NCBI RefSeq assembly: GCF_003583765.1 | Contig: NZ_QXQA01000007.1 | Coordinates: forward strand, 1 to 64,000 | DNA: 64,000 bases | From: Paenibacillus nanensis | GTDB taxonomy: Bacteria; Bacillota; Bacilli; Paenibacillales; Paenibacillaceae | Reading direction: 5' to 3' | Part shown: positions 1 through 7,811 of the stretch, in pieces | Layout: each line of letters begins with the position of its first letter | Position numbering within the stretch: the stretch's first letter is position 1 | Made by a program: the position numbers and the translations under genes | The notes under the pieces: model-generated | Told to the model about the DNA's origin: nothing | The model's input: the letters and a program-made list of their open reading frames with translations, nothing else | Database searches by the model: none

Positions 1-223
1 CGGGATGGACGTACCGCTGGTGTACCAGTTGTTCCGCCAGGAGCACCGCTGGGTAGCCAAGTACGGACGGGATAAGCGCTGAAAGCATCTAAGCGTGAAG
101 CCCCCCTCAAGATGAGATTTCCCAATTAGTAAGACCCCTTGAAGACGACGAGGTTGATAGGTTCGGGGTGGAAGCACGGCAACGTGTGGAGCTGACGAAT
201 ACTAATCGGTCGAGGGCTTATCC
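1..223 (+). rRNA. 23S ribosomal RNA, 3' end (5' part outside window)
   Basis: The first ~223 bases match the conserved 3' end of bacterial 23S rRNA as I remember it, including the stretch around 'gctgacgaatactaatcg' (191-208) and the closing helix before 'cttatcc'. Only the last part of the gene lies in the window. The 3' boundary is approximate. The 141 bases that follow, up to the first tRNA, contain no recognisable 5S rRNA, which is unusual for a Firmicute rrn operon. Confidence 0.93.
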
Positions 224-364
224 TAAATGATACCCAAAACAGCTAAAACGATCACTACAGCTAAACTTTCGTATCCAGTTTTCAAGGTACAAAAACCTTG
301 GAAGAGCATGGTTGCGTCTTTTCTGAAGTCATTCACGAAGCGTAGCCAGCGAATAACGCCATAT

Positions 365-440
365 TCCCTGATAGCTCAGTTGGTAGAGCACTCGACTGTT
401 AATCGAGTTGTCACAGGTTCGAGTCCTGTTCGGGGAGCCA
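365..440 (+). tRNA. tRNA-Asn (GTT)
   Basis: A cloverleaf of 76 nt with acceptor TCCCTGA pairing TCGGGGA, anticodon loop CTGTTAA (anticodon GTT), a T-loop GGTTCGAGTCC and an encoded CCA at 438-440. It is the first of six tRNAs directly downstream of the 23S gene and is probably transcribed with the rRNA operon. Confidence 0.95.
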
Positions 441-446
441 TTTCCT

Positions 447-534
447 GGAGAAGTACCCAAGTGGCTCAAGGGGACCCTCTGCTAAGGGGTTAGACTGCGT
501 AAGTGGTGCGAGGGTTCGAATCCCTCCTTCTCCG
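447..534 (+). tRNA. tRNA-Ser (GCT)
   Basis: A class II tRNA of about 88 nt. Acceptor GGAGAAG pairs CTTCTCC (527-533), the anticodon loop CTGCTAA gives GCT, and there is a long variable arm. The 3' CCA is not encoded (discriminator G is followed by TTC), unlike the other five tRNAs of this cluster. CCA addition by nucleotidyltransferase is therefore needed. Confidence 0.93.
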
Positions 535-564
535 TTCGAACTTTTTCATCCGATCATTACATAC

Positions 565-639
565 GGCCCGTTGGTCAAGGGGTTAAGACACCTCCCTTTC
601 ACGGAGGTAACAGGGGTTCGAATCCCCTACGGGTCACCA
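565..639 (+). tRNA. tRNA-Glu (TTC)
   Basis: 75 nt cloverleaf. Acceptor GGCCCGT pairs ACGGGTC, the anticodon stem CCTCC/GGAGG holds loop CTTTCAC (anticodon TTC), the T-arm is GGGGTTCGAATCCCC, and CCA is encoded at 637-639. Confidence 0.95.
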
Positions 640-647
640 TCTTTTAT

Positions 648-723
<76 letters not shown>

Positions 724-729
724 CCTTAT

Positions 730-804
730 GCGGAAGTGGCTCAGCGGTAGAGCATCGCCTTGCCAAGGCGAGGGTCGCGGGTTCGATTCCCGTCTTCCGC
801 TCCA
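730..804 (+). tRNA. tRNA-Gly (GCC)
   Basis: 75 nt cloverleaf. Acceptor GCGGAAG pairs CTTCCGC, the anticodon stem TCGCC/GGCGA holds loop TTGCCAA (anticodon GCC), and CCA is encoded at 802-804. Confidence 0.95.
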
Positions 805-810
805 TAATGT

Positions 811-887
811 CGGGACGTAGCTCAGCTTGGTAGAGCACCTGGTTTGGGACCAGGGGGTCGCATGTTCAAATCGTGTCGTCCCGACCA
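811..887 (+). tRNA. tRNA-Pro (TGG)
   Basis: 77 nt cloverleaf. Acceptor CGGGACG pairs CGTCCCG, the anticodon stem CCTGG/CCAGG holds loop TTTGGGA (anticodon TGG), and CCA is encoded at 885-887. It is the last tRNA of the cluster; the terminator follows 31 nt later. Confidence 0.95.
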
Positions 888-918
888 TTTTCAAACAAAT
901 AAAGATTTACATATAAAG

Positions 919-954
919 CATCGCCATTCGGATAACGAAGGGCGATGTTTTTTT
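919..954 (+). terminator. Rho-independent terminator of the rRNA-tRNA operon
   Basis: Stem CATCGCC (919-925) pairs GGCGATG (941-947). An inner TTCG/CGAA helix extends it, and a run of seven T follows. It closes the rRNA-tRNA transcript before the deacetylase gene. Confidence 0.9.
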
Positions 955-1036
955 GCAGTCGGCATGGTTTCCCTTCACTTAGGCAATAGTAAGATACGAT
1001 GACATTACCGAGCGAAGGTGAAAGGAGAACGAGCAG

Positions 1037-1861
1037 TTGTTTAAGAACTATCGCAAACAAACCTTGTTATCGGCATTCTTGGTTATGCTTGCTTTAACAA
1101 GCGGGCTAACGAGCGCGTCTGCCGAGCCGTCGGCCTATCATTTCGGATTCAAGAGGAGTATCGAAGGACGGCTGCCTTCGATTGACCAGGAAGGCTTTAA
1201 GCCGATTGTAACGAAGCACGGCGCTTTGTTTCTTGGAGACACAACACGCAAGGAGCTATTTCTTACTTTCGACAACGGCTATGAGAACGGCTACACCGCA
1301 AAAATTTTGGATGTCCTTCAACAAAAGAAAGTGCCAGCAACCTTTTTTGTAACCGGACATTACGTGAAGGACCAGCCGGAGCTGCTGAAGCGTATGGTAA
1401 CCGAAGGCCATATTATTGGCAATCATTCATGGAGCCATCCCGATATGACGCAGCTGTCAGAGCAGTCGATTAAATCGGAGCTGGAAAAGGTGAAAGAACA
1501 GGTTACCGCCGTTACCGGACAGCAAGAGATGAAGTATTTACGACCGCCTAGAGGCATTTTTAATGAAAAGGTTTTGGAGGCTAGCAAACGATTCGGATAT
1601 ACGAGCGTATTCTGGTCGATTGCGTATAAGGACTGGGACGTAAACGCGCAGCGGGGGGCTGACTTTGCCATGCAGCAAGTCACCAAGCAGCTGCACCCAG
1701 GAGCGATTCTGCTGCTTCACTCCGTGTCAAAGGATAACGCAGAAGCACTAGGCAGCATCATTGATGAGGCGCGGCGTCAAGGGTACGAGTTCAAAAGCCT
1801 GGATCAAATCGGCAGCAGCAGCCCGCAGCAGAATACGCAGCAACAACAAACACAGCAATAA
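1037..1861 (+). CDS. pdaA: PdaA-like polysaccharide deacetylase (muramic delta-lactam type)
   Basis: A secreted polysaccharide deacetylase of the NodB/CE4 family, closest by eye to Bacillus PdaA. PdaA removes the N-acetyl group from peptidoglycan muramic acid on the way to the muramic delta-lactam of spore cortex. The N-terminal ~29 residues form a signal peptide. CE4 motifs are visible: TFDNGYENGYT (77-87, metal/catalytic Asp79), HSWSH (130-134, two metal His), RPPRG (169-173) and LLLHS (His228). The AYHFGF start of the mature part and the DNGYENGYT motif are typical of PdaA rather than chitin deacetylases. The C-terminus is a low-complexity Gln-rich tail. The start is TTG with AAAGGAGA eight bases upstream. 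It is monocistronic and flanked by terminators. A role in spore cortex is inferred from the family. Confidence 0.88.
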   Translation: MFKNYRKQTLLSAFLVMLALTSGLTSASAEPSAYHFGFKRSIEGRLPSIDQEGFKPIVTKHGALFLGDTTRKELFLTFDNGYENGYTAKILDVLQQKKVPATFFVTGHYVKDQPELLKRMVTEGHIIGNHSWSHPDMTQLSEQSIKSELEKVKEQVTAVTGQQEMKYLRPPRGIFNEKVLEASKRFGYTSVFWSIAYKDWDVNAQRGADFAMQQVTKQLHPGAILLLHSVSKDNAEALGSIIDEARRQGYEFKSLDQIGSSSPQQNTQQQQTQQ

Positions 1862-1870
1862 CGAAACGAA

Positions 1871-1910
1871 AGCAGCTTATGACCATCGATCGGTCGTAAG
1901 CTGCTTTTTG
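1871..1910 (+). terminator. Terminator after pdaA-like gene
   Basis: Perfect stem AGCAGCTTA (1871-1879) / TAAGCTGCT (1897-1905), extended inward by GACC/GGTC and followed by T5. It lies between the convergent deacetylase and glycosyltransferase genes, only a few bases beyond the latter's stop codon. On the minus strand the stem is followed by TTCGTTTCG, so it may work in both directions. Confidence 0.88.
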
Positions 1911-1911
1911 A

Positions 1912-2652
1912 TTACCGGTTTTGACTTATTAAGCGGTCAAACATCGGGTTATACTTTTGTTGAACCATCGTACGTTCCTTCGTTAGAACATCGCCAAGCT
2001 TTTTCGTGCTCATACCGCTGTGGACACGGTATTTCACGAGCGGTTCGTTTAAATAGTGAAAATCGTAATGCTGCAGGATTCTGCACCACAAATCATAATC
2101 CTGCGTTCCCTTCAAGCTCTCATCAAAATAACCGACCTGCTCGAATACCTCTTTTTTTAACATGACGGTACAGCCATTAATGACATTACCTTTCTTCATT
2201 GCCGTATAGAAGGCTATTTTGTTCGGAAAAACGCTGCCGAACTGACCGGTTATTTGATTATGCTCATTTATATGATAAAAAGCCGTATAGCTTGCGTCGG
2301 CTTGGCGTGCTTCCATAAACGCTGTTTGTTTTTCAATTTTGTCCGAGAGATACAAATCATCGGAGCTCAGCCATGCGATATAATCGCCTCGAGCCTGCTT
2401 GATACCAGCATTTAGAGCACTGCCGGTTCCGCCGTTCTCTTTCTCCATGTACCGGACTTGGCCGAGATAAGGATTGATGTTGTCCTTATGCAGCGTTGAG
2501 CCGTCATTCACGACAATGACTTCGATAGCCGGATAAGTTTGAGCAAGAGCGCTCTCCACGGAGCTTGAAATATAAGGACAGTTGTACGTAGGTATCACAA
2601 TGGACACCAATGGTTTGGAAGCATCCAGCGGAAATTCCCCCTCTCTCATCAT
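1912..2652 (-). CDS. Family 2 (GT-A) glycosyltransferase
   Basis: A cytoplasmic inverting glycosyltransferase of 246 residues, GT2 family. It begins the fold with VSIVIPTYNC (16-25), has the nucleotide-binding VVNDGST (47-53) and the metal-binding pair in WLSSDDLY (94-101). There are no membrane segments, so it is a soluble transferase, probably adding a sugar to a lipid-linked or surface glycan. Its ATG overlaps the stop of the preceding glycosyltransferase (ATGA, 4 nt), which points to translational coupling. It is the last gene of the minus-strand glycan operon. Donor and acceptor cannot be read from the sequence. Confidence 0.85.
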   Translation of the reverse strand: MMREGEFPLDASKPLVSIVIPTYNCPYISSSVESALAQTYPAIEVIVVNDGSTLHKDNINPYLGQVRYMEKENGGTGSALNAGIKQARGDYIAWLSSDDLYLSDKIEKQTAFMEARQADASYTAFYHINEHNQITGQFGSVFPNKIAFYTAMKKGNVINGCTVMLKKEVFEQVGYFDESLKGTQDYDLWCRILQHYDFHYLNEPLVKYRVHSGMSTKKLGDVLTKERTMVQQKYNPMFDRLISQNR

Positions 2653-3881
2653 GAAATGTCGTCATGCATATTACGAAGCGAATCGGCAAGAGATTGATAG
2701 AGGCCGGCTAAACGGGTCTCCATATGCTCCCAGCTGTACTGCTCACTCATTATTTTGCGGGCATTATGACTCAGTCTTAGAAGCTCTTCCCGGTTTTCGG
2801 ATAAATAACGGAAAGACTCTGCATACTGGCTGGCGGTAGGATTCGGATGTTCAATTACGATCCCGCAATCGTGTTCGCGGACGAAACGGGCCATCTCCGG
2901 ACATTCGTTCACGACAACAGGCACGCCATTATTCAAATAGCTAAACAATTTATTCGGCAGAGCCACTTGATAATTGATCGGAGTGGAGGATGCTTTAATA
3001 TCGTAATCGATCCAGCCGACATCAACATCCTCCATGTATTCGGGGATCCGATAATAATCGACCCAGCCGCACAACTGGATGTTGCTTTTTATCGGCTCCG
3101 GTATATTTAGCGATTTCCCGGCTACTCCGCCTAAAACCTTGAAGCGGAACGGAAATTGCCTGCTGCATAACGAAGTGATCTCGAACAGCTTGGCGCTGCT
3201 GCCCTTATCCTTGTGCATATATCCTTCATAGCAAGCAACAAATTCATCTTTGGAAACCGGCCGAGGCGTATAAGAGGCGGACAGCGGCGGCGAATTATAG
3301 AGAGTAACGGTATGCAGCGAAGGCATGTTGTCTGTATACCACTTCTCCATCGCATCCGATACCGTAACGACACTGTCTACCTCCCCCAGCATACGTTTCA
3401 ATAAAGGGACCTTGTTCCCTTCCGTAATCTCATGGCTGTCGTAGATCAGCTTCACGTTTTTTCCTCTAGTTTGCTGCAGCGCTCGCTTAATCCCGACTCC
3501 GGAATATAAGGAATGGTATTCGTGCGCGTGATAGATATCCGCGTTTTGGGCTAGGCCTACTTTAAAAAGCGGGTCATTGAAAAAGCTGTACCCTTCGCTT
3601 TGGATCGCCTTCTCCATATGGGCTTGTTGAGGCATGACAGCTTTATAGGAAACGATTTTAACCGATTTGTGAACAAACACGGAGCTGCGAAAACGGTCCT
3701 TGAACGGTGTACCGTCAATGTCGTACATAAGCCCGTCCTTATTGCGAGGGACGACCATCGTCACGTCATATCCCAATTTGACAAGACTTAGCGCTTCCCG
3801 CTTGAAGATGCGAGCATCCAGGAAGGGGTGCTGGAGCACAAGCATGCATACTTTCAAACGGGGTTGATTGGGCGGATTCAA
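2649..3881 (-). CDS. Family 4-like (GT-B) glycosyltransferase
   Basis: A GT-B glycosyltransferase of about 410 residues. The N-terminal Rossmann half carries the DARIFKREALSLVKLGYDV acceptor-side segment, a YHAHEYHSL stretch and YDSHEITEG. The C-terminal donor half ends in a glycogen-phosphorylase-like region (LPNKLFSYLNNGVPVVVNE) and SWEHMETRLAGLY. The start is placed at TTG (3879-3881), because AAAGGAGGT lies seven bases before it and the upstream reductase gene stops at 3896. The longer reading from ATG 3941 would overlap that gene by 46 nt and has no ribosome site. It overlaps the following GT2 gene by 4 nt. The substrate is unknown. Confidence 0.8.
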   Translation of the reverse strand: MNPPNQPRLKVCMLVLQHPFLDARIFKREALSLVKLGYDVTMVVPRNKDGLMYDIDGTPFKDRFRSSVFVHKSVKIVSYKAVMPQQAHMEKAIQSEGYSFFNDPLFKVGLAQNADIYHAHEYHSLYSGVGIKRALQQTRGKNVKLIYDSHEITEGNKVPLLKRMLGEVDSVVTVSDAMEKWYTDNMPSLHTVTLYNSPPLSASYTPRPVSKDEFVACYEGYMHKDKGSSAKLFEITSLCSRQFPFRFKVLGGVAGKSLNIPEPIKSNIQLCGWVDYYRIPEYMEDVDVGWIDYDIKASSTPINYQVALPNKLFSYLNNGVPVVVNECPEMARFVREHDCGIVIEHPNPTASQYAESFRYLSENREELLRLSHNARKIMSEQYSWEHMETRLAGLYQSLADSLRNMHDDIS

Positions 3882-3895
3882 TCTTAGCACCTCCT

Positions 3896-4750
3896 TTAGC
3901 CTAAGTTGTAAGGGTAATTTCTGCCGGATTGATTCATCCATGCTTTTAACTGCGGCAGCATAACCTCATAAGGCAGAGGATTATAGGAGAATTCCTGCCG
4001 GGTATTGATTAAGCTTTTGTCGGAAGGAACGGTGTTAACGGGATGAATGGTAAGGTCGTGCCGGTCAAAAGTATCACGGAATAATACGAGAAGGTCGTAT
4101 TTCGATATTTTCGGCTGAACCGCTAAATGGACAAGTCCGCTTAAACGCTGGGTGAATGACCATTCGATCGCTTTAGCCAGCTCCAGCGTCGTAACGCCGT
4201 TCCAATAGACGTTGCGGTAGCCTTTCATATCGCCTTGCTGCCGCATAAACCAATGGAATAATCCAATGCCGTTCGTTTTCAATTCGGGACCGACGATCGA
4301 AGTGCGAATGGTAAGATGAGGAGGCTGAACGACTTCGCCTAACGCTTTTGTTTTTGCATATACCGTTAAGCCATCCAACGCGGAATGCTCGGTATAATGG
4401 CCCGATCGTCCGGAGAAGACGCAGTCGGTGCTAATATGAATAAGCCGGAAACCGAATTGATTGCCCCAGCCGCTGAGCAAGTGAGGGAAGAGACTGTTCA
4501 CATAGACAGCCTCCCGTATATTTTTTGCCGCCCGGTCGTTGAGAAGCCCAGTCGCGTTTATGACGAAATCCGGCTTGGTTGTTCTGAGCCATTGTTCGAC
4601 AGCTTGATAATCGGTTACATCCAAGCGGCTGCAGCGGGGATCCTCGCATTCGCTTCTAACGGTATAGACGACATCAAAGCCCCGCGAAGTTAAATAATCG
4701 ACGATCATATGGCCGGCCATGCCGCCGCCTCCTAACAATGCGATCTTCAA
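3896..4750 (-). CDS. RmlD-like sugar-nucleotide reductase (CapF-type step, no cupin domain)
   Basis: An SDR-superfamily reductase of 284 residues related to dTDP-4-dehydrorhamnose reductase RmlD and to the N-terminal half of CapF/FnlB. Visible are the NAD(P) loop GGGGMAGH (7-14), STDCVFSG (107-114) and the catalytic YAKTK (Tyr131, Lys135). It sits between capE-like and glycosyltransferase genes and overlaps capE by 4 nt. By position it would be the C4 reductase that turns the CapE product into a UDP-6-deoxy-talosamine intermediate. Classical CapF carries an extra C-terminal cupin of ~120 residues. This protein ends where the SDR domain ends, so it either does the reduction alone or serves a different deoxysugar such as a rhamnose-type product. 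Confidence 0.78.
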   Translation of the reverse strand: MKIALLGGGGMAGHMIVDYLTSRGFDVVYTVRSECEDPRCSRLDVTDYQAVEQWLRTTKPDFVINATGLLNDRAAKNIREAVYVNSLFPHLLSGWGNQFGFRLIHISTDCVFSGRSGHYTEHSALDGLTVYAKTKALGEVVQPPHLTIRTSIVGPELKTNGIGLFHWFMRQQGDMKGYRNVYWNGVTTLELAKAIEWSFTQRLSGLVHLAVQPKISKYDLLVLFRDTFDRHDLTIHPVNTVPSDKSLINTRQEFSYNPLPYEVMLPQLKAWMNQSGRNYPYNLG

Positions 4751-5733
4751 TCGAGAAACCCCCCTTCCTGCAGCATAGCTTTGATTTCCTCTTTGGAGAG
4801 GAGCGTGAGATCGGAGTGATATTGAGTGAACCCGGCTTTTTCGAGCGCGGAATATTTGTCATGAAGAGGCTGAGAGGCCCCCTCGGGCAATATGACATAA
4901 TATTGTCCGCCGAATTTGTACGTACGCTCCGCCTCATAAGGGGATACCAGCACCTCATGCAGCTTTTCGCCGGGCCGTAACCCGATAATTTTCAAAGCGG
5001 ATGTGCCGTCCGAAAAATGGTCGATCAGCACTTCGGCCAGCTGGTCGATTCGGCACGCTTTCATTTTCATGACATAGGTTTCTCCGCCGACCGATTCAAT
5101 GGCCGCTTTGAGAAGCAGGTCGATCGCTTGAGACAGAGTAAGGAAAAAACGCGTCATCTTAGGCGAAGTGAGCGGCAAATCTTTTTTCTGAAGCAGCAAA
5201 TTTTTGAAATACGGCACGACGCTGCCTTGTGTGCCGAGCACGTTGCCGCCCCTCACGCAGACGAAGCGGGTCGTATCGCTTAAGGCGTTTGCCCGAATCA
5301 TGAGTTTCTCGGCGAACGCCTTCGTCATGCCGTAAAAGTTAATAGGGTCTACCGCTTTATCGGTAGAGACATCGATTACTTTTTTGACGCCATGCCGGAT
5401 GCTGGCGTTTATTACGTTTTCCGTGCCGATCACATTCGTTTTGAGCGCTTCATCCGGCTGCAGCTCACAGATCGGCACATGTTTCAGCGCGGCTAAATGG
5501 AATACATAATCCGCGTTCCGGCATGCTTCGGATACCGCCTCTTGGTCGCGAACATCGCCGATCATAAATCGAAGCGCGGGATGCTCGAAGGAACGCTGCA
5601 TTTGAACCTGTGCAAATTCGTTGCGCGAGAAGACGCGAATTTCTTTCGGTTCAAAGGAAAGCAGCTTGCGCGTTAATTCCTGCCCCCATGAGCCGGTTCC
5701 TCCGGTAATGAGTATTGTTGCGCCTTCAAACAT
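4747..5733 (-). CDS. capE: CapE-like UDP-GlcNAc 4,6-dehydratase/epimerase
   Basis: A soluble extended SDR of 328 residues. It has the NAD-binding loop GGTGSWG (11-17), LAALKHVP, STDKA (123-127) and an intact YGMTK (Tyr134, Lys138), followed by VRGGNVLGTQGSVVP and GLRPGEKLHE. This pattern fits the CapE/WbjB/FnlA group, which dehydrates UDP-GlcNAc at C4/C6 and epimerises C5 (and C3) as the first step towards UDP-N-acetyl-L-fucosamine. Its start overlaps the stop of the 2-epimerase gene by 8 nt and its own stop overlaps the reductase start by 4 nt, so it is translated within one operon. Family assignment is by motif; the exact stereochemistry is inferred. Confidence 0.84.
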   Translation of the reverse strand: MFEGATILITGGTGSWGQELTRKLLSFEPKEIRVFSRNEFAQVQMQRSFEHPALRFMIGDVRDQEAVSEACRNADYVFHLAALKHVPICELQPDEALKTNVIGTENVINASIRHGVKKVIDVSTDKAVDPINFYGMTKAFAEKLMIRANALSDTTRFVCVRGGNVLGTQGSVVPYFKNLLLQKKDLPLTSPKMTRFFLTLSQAIDLLLKAAIESVGGETYVMKMKACRIDQLAEVLIDHFSDGTSALKIIGLRPGEKLHEVLVSPYEAERTYKFGGQYYVILPEGASQPLHDKYSALEKAGFTQYHSDLTLLSKEEIKAMLQEGGFLD

Positions 5734-6817
5734 GATGGAGACCTCCTAATACCATATTGACGACTTTCGTAGAAACATCCGGATCCGTATATCCTTCCGG
5801 ACATTGCCAAGAATGGCGGGTATTCATCATCAGCTTCACACATTCGGCTATCCGGTCCGGCTGCGTGTCCGAGACGACGCCGCTGCCGCAAAGAATGGTC
5901 TCCGGTCTTTCGGTACTGCGCCGGATAATGACGGCCGGCACGCCAAGGATGCAGCTTTCCTCCTGCACGGTGCCGCTGTCGGTCACGACGCATCTGGCTT
6001 CGGATTGCAGCTTAATGAACTCAAAAAAGCCAAACGGCTCATGCAATTGCAATAGGGGATGGGCGGAATCTACCCCGAATGCTTCCAGCTTCGCTTTCGT
6101 CCGCGGATGCACGCTGCAAACAACGGGGATCTGAAGCTCGTCAGCGATGTTGTGAAGACCTTGGATAATGTTCCGCAAATTTTGTTCCCGGTCAACGTTT
6201 TCAGCCCGATGCGCGGTTACAAGCACATAGTTGTTAGGCTTAAGCTGCAGCTGCGACAGAATATCGCTCTCACCGATCTGCTCGCGGTAATGCTCGATCA
6301 CCTCATAGATCGGATTCCCGCTCACCCAAATGCGGGTAGCCGGTATGCCCTCCCTCAAGAGATTGTCCCGCGCGCCTTTTGTATAAGGCAGATTAAAGGA
6401 AGAGACGGTGTCGATGACTTTACGGTTAAGCTCCTCCGGAACCCGCAGGTCGTAGCAACGGTTGCCGGCTTCCATGTGGTAGACGGGGATTCCGATTCTT
6501 TCGCTTAATACGGCGCACAGCGCGCTGTTGGTATCTCCCAGTATAAGAAGGCGGTCAGGTTGTTCAAGGCGCATAATGGCCTCCAGATCGGCAAATAACT
6601 GGCCCACCTGCTGACCGAAGGAATGGGATTGCAGCCCAATCGTATAGTCCGGCTTGCGCAGCTTTAATTGCTCGAAAAAGATATCGTTCAGATAGGGCTG
6701 TTTGTTCTGCCCCGTATGAACGAGAATATGCTTTGACGCGAGTTGGTCCAGCTTCGGAATAATTCGGCTTAAACGAATAATTTCCGGACGCGTACCAAGA
6801 ACCGTCATTATTTTCAT
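5726..6817 (-). CDS. capG: CapG/FnlC-like UDP-HexNAc 2-epimerase (WecB superfamily)
   Basis: A non-hydrolysing UDP-N-acetylhexosamine 2-epimerase of 363 residues. It starts MKIMTVLGTRPEIIRLS and has VHTGQN, GDTNSA, HMEAGNRCYDLRVPEELNRK, VTAHRAENVD, CSVHPRT and VTDSGTVQEES. The EAGNRCYDLRVPEE form, rather than EAGLRTGD of WecB, is typical of the CapG/FnlC/WbjD branch that makes UDP-L-FucNAc (or UDP-L-QuiNAc). The start ATG (6817) has AGGAGG upstream; a longer frame from 6994 runs into the preceding gene and has no support. With the neighbouring dehydratase and reductase it completes a three-enzyme set. Confidence 0.86.
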   Translation of the reverse strand: MKIMTVLGTRPEIIRLSRIIPKLDQLASKHILVHTGQNKQPYLNDIFFEQLKLRKPDYTIGLQSHSFGQQVGQLFADLEAIMRLEQPDRLLILGDTNSALCAVLSERIGIPVYHMEAGNRCYDLRVPEELNRKVIDTVSSFNLPYTKGARDNLLREGIPATRIWVSGNPIYEVIEHYREQIGESDILSQLQLKPNNYVLVTAHRAENVDREQNLRNIIQGLHNIADELQIPVVCSVHPRTKAKLEAFGVDSAHPLLQLHEPFGFFEFIKLQSEARCVVTDSGTVQEESCILGVPAVIIRRSTERPETILCGSGVVSDTQPDRIAECVKLMMNTRHSWQCPEGYTDPDVSTKVVNMVLGGLHHV

Positions 6818-6833
6818 GATGCTGCCTCCTCTC

Positions 6834-7811
6834 TTAAGATGTTGGATCTTGACGGATGCCGCCTTTGCCATCCGCGATGCCGATAATTCGCGTTGGGTGG
6901 AGGATGCTGTCCACAACGATGTCCCCTTTTTTGCCAATGACTCCGCCGGCGACATAATGCTGTCCATTTCGGGCTCTGCGGCCGGCCGTCTCATTCATAA
7001 ATTTGTCCGTATACAAGATGCTGTTAATGACGGAAGGGAAGGCGATTCGAATATCCAGCCTGAATAACCGATGACCTAATGCGTTCGCCCGCTGCACCGC
7101 CTCTTCATGAATCGTTCCAATACCGGCGTCGATAATAAGCGCATTCGGGGACAAAACGGTTACCATGTCCGGCGTAATGACAGGTAGCCCCTGCGTAAGC
7201 CCAACCAGAAGGCGGGCGCCTTTGGAAGCTTCGAGCTTCGAATCGGAAGAAGCTAGCTTCCCTGACGCATATTTGTTTTTGACCATATTCAAGGCGTCAG
7301 CCAGAAGCGGCCCCTTGTCATCTCTTCGGCATAAGCTTACCTGCGCCCCGCGCTCGGCCAGAACAAGGCCAAGCTTGGCTCCGATATTGCCAGCGCCGAT
7401 GATGGCCGCTTTCGTCTGCGACAAATCCGGAAGCAGGTGGCTGATAAGCAAGTCGCAAGCGAGCACAGTGATGTCGTTGCCTTTATACGTTTTGATCCGG
7501 CTCCGCCGTACGACGGACCCGGCTAACGCGAGGAAAGAAGGCGAATCCGGCGTTTTGCTTTCCGCATCGATGAAGATATAATCGGCCTTTCCGTCTGCGA
7601 ACGAACAAATTTCGAGAAGCTGCGCCGCATGCCGGATGATCAATGAACAGGCAACGAATTCAGAGGATTCCCTTGAAGGAGCGATAATGAGCGGAGGATT
7701 GCCGGCGCGGGCAGTTGTGCCGATCATAACGATTGAGGCTCTGCGGCTGGCGGCAGCATGTTCAACCATGGATAGAATGGCCGACTTCCAATCTGCGCTT
7801 GCCTCGTTCAT
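6834..7811 (-). CDS. Unrecognised NAD(P)-binding Rossmann protein
   Basis: I do not recognise this 325-residue protein. It has a poorly conserved N-terminal half and one clear dinucleotide-binding fold with the loop GAGNIG (139-144) followed by LGLVLAERGAQVSLCRR. The arrangement recalls shikimate dehydrogenase-like or methylene-tetrahydrofolate dehydrogenase-like two-domain oxidoreductases. A later stretch, LIIDAGIGTIHEEAV, resembles the loop that closes over NAD in such proteins. No catalytic residues can be assigned. It sits inside the glycan operon with a 4-nt overlap to the dehydratase before it and 16 nt before capG, so its role is expected to be in nucleotide-sugar or glycan modification. 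That is inference only. Confidence 0.6.
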   Translation of the reverse strand: MNEASADWKSAILSMVEHAAASRRASIVMIGTTARAGNPPLIIAPSRESSEFVACSLIIRHAAQLLEICSFADGKADYIFIDAESKTPDSPSFLALAGSVVRRSRIKTYKGNDITVLACDLLISHLLPDLSQTKAAIIGAGNIGAKLGLVLAERGAQVSLCRRDDKGPLLADALNMVKNKYASGKLASSDSKLEASKGARLLVGLTQGLPVITPDMVTVLSPNALIIDAGIGTIHEEAVQRANALGHRLFRLDIRIAFPSVINSILYTDKFMNETAGRRARNGQHYVAGGVIGKKGDIVVDSILHPTRIIGIADGKGGIRQDPTS

